DNA of 33,729 bases from an uncultured Bacteroidales bacterium (GTDB lineage Bacteria; Bacteroidota; Bacteroidia; Bacteroidales; Paludibacteraceae), in the NCBI GenBank assembly GCA_946404495.1, contig CAMJDT010000030.1, forward strand, positions 1-33,729. The letters run 5' to 3'. Of this stretch, positions 15,620 through 24,300 are shown piece by piece. How positions within the stretch are numbered: the stretch's first letter is position 1; each line of letters opens with the position of its first letter. Both the position numbers and the translations under genes were made by a program. Below the pieces are notes generated by a model that worked only from the letters and a program-made list of their open reading frames with translations, was not told the DNA's origin and made no database searches.

Positions 15620-15651
15620 CAAAATTACAACAAGTTATTCATTTACGCAAA
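15620..15651 (-). promoter_or_regulatory. Promoter of the calycin-like gene
   Basis: On the minus strand TTTG (15651-15648), a 20-base spacer (CGTAAATGAATAACTTGTTG) and TAATTTTG (15627-15620) form the third member of the promoter family. Transcription should begin about 7 bases downstream. Confidence 0.75.
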
Positions 15652-15698
15652 TTTTAAGGCATAATTTTACATTTTTCAGTAAAAAATGAGAAAAAAAG

Positions 15699-15729
15699 TT
15701 GCACAATTGAAAAAAAAACTGTACTTTTG
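15699..15729 (+). promoter_or_regulatory. Promoter of the efflux operon
   Basis: TTG (15699-15701), a 20-base spacer and TACTTTTG (15722-15729) fit the Bacteroidetes consensus and lie 31 bases before the adaptor ATG. It diverges from the calycin-like promoter about 50 bases away. Confidence 0.8.
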
Positions 15730-15760
15730 CAGGTTTTTTTGATGAAACTAATTACCAACG

Positions 15761-16780
15761 ATGAAAAAAATACTCTTTTTGGCCGTGACAGCCGCAATGG
15801 TGCTCATCGGCTGCAACAAGCAATCCAAGTACAATTACCTCACCGACAAACCCTTGCCTGTGGAGATTGAGGTCGTAGGTGAGAGCAGTCAGGAAGTATG
15901 CGACAACTATATCGGTGAGATCCGTCCGAAGACGGACATCTCGCTGGTCTTCCCCCTCGGCGGACAGCTCACGGGCATCTATGTCAAGAGCGGCGACCGC
16001 GTGAAAGCCGGTCAGCTCCTCGCCACCATCGACAGTACGCAGGCCAAGGCACTCCTGGAGAGCGCGGAGGCGATGTATCGCCAAGCCTGCGACGCCTACG
16101 AGCGTCTCAAGCCGCTGCACGAGCAGAAGGGCATCAGCGATGTCAAGTGGGTGGAGATGGAGACCAACCTGGAGAAAGCGCGTTCGATGATGATCTCGTC
16201 GCGCAAGCGTTTCGAGGACTGCACGCTCCGGGCTACGCAGGACGGTATGGTGGATATGAGCAGCATCGACGTAGGTCAGCAGGTGGGTTTCGGACAGCCT
16301 ATCGGCAAACTGATGGACCTGACGACCTACAGCGTGTCGTTCACGGTGCCCGAAAGCGAGATAGGCGACCTGCAGGTGGGCCAATCCCTCACCGTGAGTC
16401 TGCCGGCGTTGGGTAAGCACTATCCGGCACGTATCAGCGAGAAATCCTTGGCCTCGACGCATCTGGCACACACCTATCAGGTGAAGGCCGACATCCTCGC
16501 GCCGGAGGCAGCAGCCAACCTCTTGCCCGGCATGATCTGCCGCGCCATCATCGCGGAGAAAGAGCAGAGCGGCTATATCATCTCGGCCGGCTGCATCCAG
16601 ACCCAAAAGACCGGACACAGCGTTTGGATCCTGCGTAACGGCAGAGCCGAGAGGCGGCTGGTTCGCATCAGCGACTATGTGGAGAACGGCGTACTCATCA
16701 GCGAGGGCGTCGAACTCGGCGACACCGTCATCTCTAAGGGCTACCAGAAGATGTACACGGGAGCGAGAGTGACGTTTTAA
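15761..16780 (+). CDS. RND efflux periplasmic adaptor (membrane fusion protein), lipoprotein
   Basis: This 339-residue protein couples an inner-membrane RND pump to an outer-membrane channel in the periplasm. A lipoprotein signal ends in VLIGC (MKKILFLAVTAAMVLIGC). Typical MFP elements follow: the first half of the biotinyl-lipoyl-like domain (VFPLGGQLTGIYVKSGDRVKAGQLLATID), an alpha-hairpin (residues about 85-145), the second lipoyl half (CTLRATQDGMVDMSSIDVGQQVGFGQPIGKLMD), and the beta-barrel and membrane-proximal domains. It is first in the operon, 31 bases after a good promoter and 55 bases before the pump gene. Length is normal for the family. The exported substrate cannot be read from sequence. 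Confidence 0.93.
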   Translation: MKKILFLAVTAAMVLIGCNKQSKYNYLTDKPLPVEIEVVGESSQEVCDNYIGEIRPKTDISLVFPLGGQLTGIYVKSGDRVKAGQLLATIDSTQAKALLESAEAMYRQACDAYERLKPLHEQKGISDVKWVEMETNLEKARSMMISSRKRFEDCTLRATQDGMVDMSSIDVGQQVGFGQPIGKLMDLTTYSVSFTVPESEIGDLQVGQSLTVSLPALGKHYPARISEKSLASTHLAHTYQVKADILAPEAAANLLPGMICRAIIAEKEQSGYIISAGCIQTQKTGHSVWILRNGRAERRLVRISDYVENGVLISEGVELGDTVISKGYQKMYTGARVTF

Positions 16781-16835
16781 TTGACAATTCTTATCCTTAC
16801 GGAACGATTATTTGATAGTTGATAATTGATATTTA
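16781..16835. repeat. AT-rich simple repeat between adaptor and pump genes
   Basis: TTGACAATT, then TTTGATAGTTGATAATTGAT, form the AATTGATAATTGA-type repeat that recurs inside the giant gene at 30937-30967. Confidence 0.6.
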
Positions 16836-19800
16836 ATGAGACAGCGAAATCATATAGAAGGAGCCATGCGTAACAGCCGCATCATCTATGCGGTGGTGGC
16901 GGTGCTGGTGGTATTCGGATTCTTTGCCTTAGAGAAGATGAACAAGGATGAGTTCCCGCATGTAACGATCCGTCAGGGACTCGTCGTGGGCGTCTATCCG
17001 GGTGCTACCGCGCAGGAGATAGAGGAACAGGTGGCCAAACCCATCGAGCAGTATCTGTTTACCTTTCAGGAGATCGACAAGCGCAAGACCTACAGCCTCA
17101 ATAAGGACGGTATGTGCTATGTCTTTGCCGCCCTGTCGCCCAAGGTACACAACAGCAACGAGGCCTGGGCCAAGATACGCGGCGGACTGAGCCTGATGAA
17201 GCAGATGCAGTTGCCGACCGGCCTATTGGCAGTAGTGGTAATCGACGACTTCGGCAACACGAGCAGTATCCTCCTTGCACTCGAGAGCAACGAACGCTCG
17301 CCGCGCGAACTGGAGGACTATGCCAATATGGTCAGCGACCGGCTGCGCGAGATCGAGGAGATGGGTAGTATCAAGATGCTGGGTCAGCAGCACGAGGAGA
17401 TCGCCGTGACGCTGGATGTGGAACGTATATCCAAGTACGGTCTGGACCAGAACATCATCCTCGCGCGCCTCGCCGCACAGGGCTTCCGCACCATGACCGG
17501 TGAGATCGCCAACGATGCCGGCGCAGCACTCATCCATATCGATGTGCCTTACCGCACGGAGTACGAACTGGGCCAGCAGCTCATCATGGCAGACCCCGTC
17601 ACCGGACAGTCTATCCGGCTCAAGGACATCGCTTCCATCGAGCGGCGCTACGAGAAGGTGACCAAATACATCCGCCGCTACGACGAGGACGGCGTAGGCG
17701 ACTGCCTGCTGCTCAATATAGAGATGCAACCGGGTAATAACATCGTCGCCTTCGGAAGCAAAGTGGACGCTATCCTCGAGCAGATGGCGGCACAACTGCC
17801 TCCCGACGTAAAGATGCATAAGATAACAGACCAACCCCGCGTGGTGGACCAGAGCGTACGCTCGTTCCTCAAGGACCTGATCGTCTCCGTGCTCATCGTG
17901 ATCGCGGTGATGCTGGTACTCTTCCCGCTGCGCACGGCGCTGGTGAGCTCCACGGGTCTGCCCGTCTGCATCGCCGTAACGCTGGGTATCATGTACCTGG
18001 CGGGAATGGAGTTGAACACCGTGACCCTGGCGGCATTGATTGTGGTACTGGGTATGGTGGTGGACGACTCCGTCATCGTCATCGACGGCTATAGCGAACT
18101 CCTCTCGCAGGGTCACTCGCGCTGGTACTCGGCGGCGGTCAGCACGACCGACCTGTTCGTACCGATGGTACTGGCTACCACCTCCATATCGGGTATGTTC
18201 TTCCCGATGTTAGGACTGATGACCGGTGCCTTGGCCGACTTCATCAAGCTGTTCCCGTGGGCTATCTTCATCGCCCTGACCTGCAGTATACTGTATGCCA
18301 TATGGATTATCCCCAATATGGCGAGCCGTTTTATTCGTCGCCGTCCGGCGGATGCCAAACAGACGGTGATCGAGCGCACGCAGGAGAAGTTCTTCACTGC
18401 CCTGCAGAACGGCTACCAGCGGCTCTTGGATACCTGTTTCCGCCATCCCTGGTGGACCATCAGCCTCAGCCTCGGTTCGGTCATTCTGGGTGCGTTTATC
18501 TTCACCCGCCTGGATATACAACTCATGCCGAAGGCCGACCGCGACAGCTTTGCCGTGGAGATCCACCTGACGGAGGGTGCGTCCTTGGAGCAGACCTATG
18601 CGGTAGTCGACAGCCTCGCCGGCGTGCTCAACGCCGATGAGCGCGTACAGAGTATCACCGCCTTCGTGGGCATGGCAGGACCGCGTTTCCACGCCACCTA
18701 CGCTCCCCAGATCGGCGGCGAGAACTACGCCCAGTTCATTGTCAACACCGTCTCGCCGGAGGCTACCTTTGAGCTGGTGGAGCACTACCAACCGCTCTAC
18801 GAGAACGCCTTCCCCAACGCCTTCTGCCGATTCAAGATACTCGATTATCAGGCCGTCAGCAACCCCATCGAGGTGCACGTACAGGGCTCCGACATCGGGC
18901 TGCTGGAGCAGGTGGCCGACACGATCAAGACCTTCATCTCGCAGTTCCCCTACCTCAGTTGGGTACACTCGGACTACGACGAGACCGTCCAGACCATCCG
19001 CATCCGGCTCAAGGATGACGAGGCGAGCCGGCTCGGCGTCACGCAGTCTACCCTGTCTATCTACCTCAACGGTGCGCTGCACGGACGCGGGATGACTGCC
19101 ATCTGGGACGATGGTTACAAAACGCCCGTCAGGCTCTACACCGCCGGCAGCGACTCGCTCGATTACTCCGACATCGGCAATCTGATGATCCCCACCGCGG
19201 TGCCCGGTCTGTGGGTGCCGCTGCGCCAGGTAGCCGACATCGAACCCGACTTCCACCACGCGCAGATCAAGCGTCGCAACAGTATCCGCACCATCACCGT
19301 AGCGGCCGACACACGCGGCAAACTCTCGGCCATCAGCGCTACGATGCCGATCGTACGTCATATCCGCAAGATGGAAAAGAACCTGCCGGAGGGCGTACAT
19401 ATCACCTACGGCGGCGCGCTGGAGCAGTCGATGCAGATGCTGCCGGGTCTGCTATCCTCAGTCGGCGCCGCGATGCTGGTACTGCTGGTACTGCTGGTAT
19501 ATCACTTCCGCAAACTCAATATCTCGTTCCTCGCCCTGAGCTCGAGTCTGCTGTGCCTGTTCGGCGCAGCGGTAGGTATGTGGATCTTCCGCATGGATAT
19601 ATCCGTGACGGCCATCCTCGGCGTGATATCGCTCATCGGTATCATCGTGCGCAATGCCATCATCATGTATGAATACTCCGACCACCTCGTCGAGCACGAA
19701 CACCTGACGGCCCGCGAGGCGGCTTATCTGGCCGGACAACGCCGTATGCGGCCTATCTTCCTCACCACGGCTACTACCGCACTGGGCGTCGTGCCGATGA

Positions 19801-19943
19801 TTCTGGCGGCCACCGACCTATGGATGCCGATGGGTGTCGTGATCTGCTTCGGCGCCATACTGACCATGCCGATGGTAGTGACACTGCTGCCGATAGCTTA
19901 CTGGAAACTGTTTGATAAATCCACCCGCAAATATGAGAAATAA
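16836..19943 (+). CDS. RND-family efflux pump, inner-membrane permease
   Basis: At 1,035 residues this is a full-length resistance-nodulation-division permease, which exports substrates by proton antiport as a trimer. It shows the N-terminal helix followed by DEFPHVTIRQGLVVGVYPGATAQEIEEQVAKPIE, two large periplasmic loops, and twelve predicted helices. Helix 4 contains GMVVDDSVIVID with Asp410/Asp411 at the proton-relay position. The second half repeats the layout (DRDSFAVEIHLTEGAS; final helices ending in MPMVVTLLPIAYWKLF). The first Met fits the usual family N-terminus better than a Met at 16866 that has a Shine-Dalgarno-like AAGGAG ahead of it. The pump gene overlaps the TolC-type gene by 11 bases. 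The family subtype (drug or lipid export rather than metal) is not certain. Confidence 0.95.
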   Translation: MRQRNHIEGAMRNSRIIYAVVAVLVVFGFFALEKMNKDEFPHVTIRQGLVVGVYPGATAQEIEEQVAKPIEQYLFTFQEIDKRKTYSLNKDGMCYVFAALSPKVHNSNEAWAKIRGGLSLMKQMQLPTGLLAVVVIDDFGNTSSILLALESNERSPRELEDYANMVSDRLREIEEMGSIKMLGQQHEEIAVTLDVERISKYGLDQNIILARLAAQGFRTMTGEIANDAGAALIHIDVPYRTEYELGQQLIMADPVTGQSIRLKDIASIERRYEKVTKYIRRYDEDGVGDCLLLNIEMQPGNNIVAFGSKVDAILEQMAAQLPPDVKMHKITDQPRVVDQSVRSFLKDLIVSVLIVIAVMLVLFPLRTALVSSTGLPVCIAVTLGIMYLAGMELNTVTLAALIVVLGMVVDDSVIVIDGYSELLSQGHSRWYSAAVSTTDLFVPMVLATTSISGMFFPMLGLMTGALADFIKLFPWAIFIALTCSILYAIWIIPNMASRFIRRRPADAKQTVIERTQEKFFTALQNGYQRLLDTCFRHPWWTISLSLGSVILGAFIFTRLDIQLMPKADRDSFAVEIHLTEGASLEQTYAVVDSLAGVLNADERVQSITAFVGMAGPRFHATYAPQIGGENYAQFIVNTVSPEATFELVEHYQPLYENAFPNAFCRFKILDYQAVSNPIEVHVQGSDIGLLEQVADTIKTFISQFPYLSWVHSDYDETVQTIRIRLKDDEASRLGVTQSTLSIYLNGALHGRGMTAIWDDGYKTPVRLYTAGSDSLDYSDIGNLMIPTAVPGLWVPLRQVADIEPDFHHAQIKRRNSIRTITVAADTRGKLSAISATMPIVRHIRKMEKNLPEGVHITYGGALEQSMQMLPGLLSSVGAAMLVLLVLLVYHFRKLNISFLALSSSLLCLFGAAVGMWIFRMDISVTAILGVISLIGIIVRNAIIMYEYSDHLVEHEHLTAREAAYLAGQRRMRPIFLTTATTALGVVPMILAATDLWMPMGVVICFGAILTMPMVVTLLPIAYWKLFDKSTRKYEK

Positions 19944-21303
19944 GAGATTATTGGTTATTGGATATTGGATATTGGTGATGATGCCAACGCTCTTGGCTCA
20001 GACACCGGTACTGACCCTGGATTCGTGCCTCAACAGCGCCCGCCAGCGTAACTGCACCATCCGTACGGCACAGATCGATGTGCTCATTGCCCGTGAGGTC
20101 AAGAAACAGATGCTCTGGAAATACTTTCCCCAGGTCTCCATCGAGGCTTTGGGCTACGCCGCAGCGCGTCCGCTGGTGGAAACCGATGTGACTGAGATAG
20201 GTCAAGACCAGTCGACCTCCGATTTCCTCAAGGATGCCTTCAGCCTGCTCGACGAGATCGCTAAGGTAGAGGACTCCACGGCGCAAGTCAGTTCGACCGT
20301 CGAGATGTTCAAATGGGGCGTCGCCGCGCAGGTGCGCGCCTTGCAACCCGTCTTCTGGGGCGGACAGATCGTCAATGCCAACCGCCTCGCCAAACTCGGT
20401 ATCGACGCCGCCGAACTTAAGCAGGAGATGTCCGAACGCGATGTGCTGCAGGAGGTGACGGAGACCTATTGGCTCGTAGCCGGACTGATGGAGAAACGCG
20501 CTACGGTACGCAAGGTGACCGAACTCCTGGACTCCATCAGCGATGTGGCACACACAGCCTTCAACCACGGTCTGGTCACCCGCAACGACCTCTTGCGCGT
20601 ACAGCTCAAGCAGAACGAGATGCAGAGCAAACATCTGCAGCTCGAGAACGGTATCCAGCTCGCGAGCCGGCTCCTCTGCATCATGACCGGCCTACCCTAC
20701 GAGCAGGAACTTCTCCTGGAGCCTATCCCTACCGACGAGACGCTCACCGAACTCGCGGCCGAACCTGAGTCATTCACCATCTCCGGACGACCGGAGTTCA
20801 AACTGCTGGATGTCAATGTCCGCTACAACGAACTGATGCGTAAACTCACCCTGGGTGAAACGCTCCCGCACCTCTATATAGGCGCCACCGGCGGTTACTC
20901 CAATTTCTTGGAGAAGGACAAAGGCAATGTCATCGGTTTCTTCAATCTCTCTATCCCCCTCACCGGCTGGGGAGAGACCGCGCATAAGTTGAAGCAGCAT
21001 AGTTATATGATCGAGCAGGCCGAACTCATGCGCTCGCATTACCACGAGAAACTGGCGCTGCAGAACCGACAGGTCTACGACCAACTCATCGAGTCGCTCA
21101 AGCTCGTCGAGCAGAACCGTACGGGACGTGACCTGGCGGACGAGAACTACCGCGTAGCCATGCTCAACTACACCGCCGGTGTCGCCACCATGACCGAACT
21201 CCTCGAGTCCGAGGCGCTCCTCCTCCAGGCCGAGAACGCCTACACCGACGCCCGCATCTCCTACCAGACCGCCAAACGCCGCTTCGAGGATCTCAATAAA
21301 TAG
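19933..21303 (+). CDS. TolC-family outer-membrane efflux channel
   Basis: This outer-membrane factor completes the tripartite pump. A signal peptide (MRNKRLLVIGYWILVMMPTLLAQ) is followed by two repeats of the OEP domain with long coiled-coil helices (TLDSCLNSARQRNCTIRTAQIDVLIAREVKK; later LADENYRVAMLNYTAGVATMTELLESEALLLQAENAYTDARISYQTAKRRFE). The latter ending is typical of TolC proteins. I chose the ATG at 19933, which overlaps the pump gene by 11 bases; an ATG at 19912 lies further inside the pump gene. The DNA coding for the signal peptide is a simple GGTTATTGGATATTGGATATTGG repeat, so the export signal seems to have been built from junction filler. Confidence 0.93.
   Translation: MRNKRLLVIGYWILVMMPTLLAQTPVLTLDSCLNSARQRNCTIRTAQIDVLIAREVKKQMLWKYFPQVSIEALGYAAARPLVETDVTEIGQDQSTSDFLKDAFSLLDEIAKVEDSTAQVSSTVEMFKWGVAAQVRALQPVFWGGQIVNANRLAKLGIDAAELKQEMSERDVLQEVTETYWLVAGLMEKRATVRKVTELLDSISDVAHTAFNHGLVTRNDLLRVQLKQNEMQSKHLQLENGIQLASRLLCIMTGLPYEQELLLEPIPTDETLTELAAEPESFTISGRPEFKLLDVNVRYNELMRKLTLGETLPHLYIGATGGYSNFLEKDKGNVIGFFNLSIPLTGWGETAHKLKQHSYMIEQAELMRSHYHEKLALQNRQVYDQLIESLKLVEQNRTGRDLADENYRVAMLNYTAGVATMTELLESEALLLQAENAYTDARISYQTAKRRFEDLNK
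19947..19980 (+). repeat. Simple repeat encoding part of the TolC-type signal peptide
   Basis: Reiterations of TATTGG (ATTATTGGTTATTGGATATT, then GGATATTGG) encode the LLVIGYWILVM core of the signal peptide. Confidence 0.7.
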
Positions 21304-21325
21304 ATACCTGATTCTACGATTCTTC

Positions 21326-21349
21326 TACCAACTGATCGGGAAGTCGAAA
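21326..21349. repeat. Left copy of a 24-bp inverted repeat
   Basis: This stretch (TACCAACTGATCGG...TCGAAA) is the exact reverse complement of 31833-31856, the end of the dipeptidase gene. Read on the minus strand it encodes FDFPISW and a stop, the same C-terminus. Beyond the 24 bases a GAATC also matches in register (positions 4-8 after the repeat). It looks like a relic or rearranged copy of a dipeptidase gene end. Confidence 0.85.
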
Positions 21350-21356
21350 ACGGGTA

Positions 21357-21387
21357 CAAAGGTACACAGAAATATGACAACGACCAA
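21357..21387 (-). promoter_or_regulatory. Antisense promoter-like site over the start of the giant gene
   Basis: On the minus strand TTG (21387-21385), a 20-base spacer and TACCTTTG (21364-21357) fit the consensus. It points toward the TolC-type gene, antisense to it, and lies inside the segment bounded by the inverted repeat. No sense promoter is evident in the 70 bases before the giant gene. Confidence 0.35.
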
Positions 21388-24300
21388 GACTTGCAAACCG
21401 AATCGATTGCTGATGATGGCAATCCTTTCCCTTTTCGTTTTTCATTTTTCACCTGTACGGGCGAATGATTATCTGGAGCAGAAGGACCACTACACCGTCT
21501 ATGCCAAGGGTGCATCGGTCATTCACTTCAAAATACCGATCTATTCCCGCGGCGGATACAACTACTACGTCAGCACCAATAGTCAGGGTACGTCGCAGTT
21601 CTACTACAAGCGCTACAGCTGGGACTCCAATCATACGCTCTTCACCATCGATGCACAGCGCTACGGCAACAATGCTGACGACGATGTGCTGTACGGTACG
21701 GTAGATGTGAAGGCGTGGAGCGGCGAAGGCGTAGTGGAGATCACCAATATCTACAACGGTACGCGTGTGGTGGTGCCGGGTGACGGGTATAGCCACACCT
21801 ACAATGTCACCAAGAACAAGGAGGCCGGCAACGACAATGACAACGTGACCTGGCTGGAGGTGGACTGGTACATGCCGGAGCAACTGGATGAGCAGGAATT
21901 TGAGGTATATGGCAATATTCAGATCTCGCGAGCCTTAACGGGTAATGTCAACTACACGAAGTCGTGGGATTTCGGTCAGTTTCAGGGCGGAGATGTGATG
22001 ATGTCGCCGCAGTTGTACGACCCTTATTTCTATGCCACAAAGGAGGATAACACCTCCGGCTACGGCTGTGCTGCCGTGCCGTACGTGCTCTACTACGACC
22101 CGGCGTCCTATACCACGGCCCCGCACCACAATGTCGTCTATCATACCGATAAACGCTCGGATAATATCTTTGTGCAGACCACTGATACCCTTCAGCCGGG
22201 CTTCATGGCGATATTCAATGTCTATCGAATGAAGTCGCCCTCCGTTGTGATGGCCAGCCAGACGACCAATGCCGTCACCATACCGGCCTACCACCGTATC
22301 TATGATCTAACGGTCACGGAGGAGAAAGACGAGTACGAGACCTTTACGGGCAATAATGTGGTGAGTTGGACGGTGAGGAACCCGCAGGTGGCAGACTTGG
22401 TTGAAGGCGATTACTTTGAGGTGCAGCGTGCGCTGAAGAGCGATTTCAGTGATGCGCAGACTATCGATGTCGTTCCGATGGAGCGCGGCGCAGACAAGGG
22501 TACCTATACGCTGGTGGATAACAACCGTGACAGTTGGTCGGGCAATGCCGCCTTCATGCGTGACACCCTCTCTACCGAGTACAGCCATGAGCTGAGGAAC
22601 TACGTGCTCTACGATGCGAGCGGCAATGCGATGTGTGAGGCAAATATCACGTTCACCGCCACCAATGTATCGCTGCCCGCCGTGCCGGTCTATTACCGCG
22701 TGCGCCGTGCATCGGCCTCCATGTGGGGATGGAAGGGACACGACTTTGCCCGCGAGCAGAAGTGCATGAAGCATAACTTCCTGGCGCCGCTTGCCGAGAC
22801 ACAGGCCGACTACACGCTGGATGCCGACACGCGCCGCGTGGATTTCCGCATCGTGCTGGAGAACCGCGAGGTGGCCTCTATGACCATCAACCCCGATTCG
22901 CTGACGCTCAGCCAAATCACCACCCGAGGCCATGAGATGGACGAAAGCCATATCCGCTATGTCACCATCACCGGTGACGGCAATAGGATAGAGGATATGA
23001 ACGGCACGGTCAAGGCGCAGTGGTACGAAGCGGGCTACGGCTATCATAACGTCACCGTAACGGACAGCCTGACAGTAGCCCTTCCGGCCGGACATGAACT
23101 GTATGTGCTCTGCAGCAAGAACGGGATCTATATGCAGAAATGGATCAAGAATGACCTTTCTGACGATGAAAACCTCGATATGCGACTCCTCATCCGCGAA
23201 GAGTATAGTACCAAATTCAATGTCAATACGCTGACTATGTACGAGGAAAAGGCGCCGTTCAACCGCGACGAACAGCAGCGTTTTGATTCGCTCAAAGCGC
23301 AGTTGAAGGACAGCATTGCGCTGGTGATGATCAATGCCCTCGCGGGCGAGATCGGTCACTGTATGTGGGACCGCTCGGCGCGTCTGGTGCTGGTGAAGAC
23401 CATGGATGGCGTCCGGCAGGAACTCATCATCCCGCAGGACAGCATCCGTCGTCTGGAGAACGGCAACTGGGAGGCACATTTTGTAGATCTCGCCAACCAT
23501 GCCTGCACCAACTACAGCTATGCCGTGCGTATCGACCAGAGCCAGTCGGATCTGCACGTGAACGACTCCGCTTTCCTGCGGCCGGTAGCAATCCATGGTC
23601 CGAACCTCTACTTCGACGAGGGCGCGAGCATCAAGACCTTCACGGCATCGGCCGGTGACTCGCAGGGGGATATGAAACGCGGTATCATGCTGCGGTGGGA
23701 ACCCACCACGGCGGCCGTAGACAGCTATGTGCTGACGCGCATTGAGCAAACGGGAGACGAGCCGGATACCGTCTATACGGGCGTGGATAACTTGTTCTTC
23801 GATACCCAAGTCCGGCCCCAACGCATCTATACCTATACCCTCTCTGCCATCTACGACTGCAACGGCCGTCACACGGAGCATCAGGCCACGACGACCGGTT
23901 CGCGCTCCGTATATGGCGAGATACGCGGACGGGTACTGATGCCGGACAACAGCGGCATGGCGGGCGTGACGGTGACGCTGACCAATAGCGGCGACTATCC
24001 GACCAAGAGTTATCTGACAGGCGCGGACGGTTCGTTCGTCTTCGACAGCGTCGCCTATGATTTCTGTGAGGGCTGTGCAGGAACGGACTATGTGATCGTT
24101 CCCACATCCCGCTACGGCACCTTCAGCTTCAATTACACCTCTGCTGCGTCGGCTACCATTCATCTCTCGGGAGACAACTGTATCGCCCGTGACATCGAAT
24201 TCATGAATACCTCGACGATGCGTCTCAGCGGTCGTGCGCTGTATAAGGGCAGTACGATTCCCGTGGCGGGTGCGATGTTCCTACTGAGCGGCGATACCGT

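Noticed and set aside
18210..19400. 396-codon minus-strand frame inside the RND pump gene
   Set aside because: Antisense to strongly conserved pump sequence; no family features.
22307..24163. 618-codon open frame on the minus strand inside the giant gene
   Set aside because: It mirrors the codon bias of the GC-rich sense gene, is rich in His, Arg and Val without any domain pattern, and has no promoter. The sense frame has recognisable domains.
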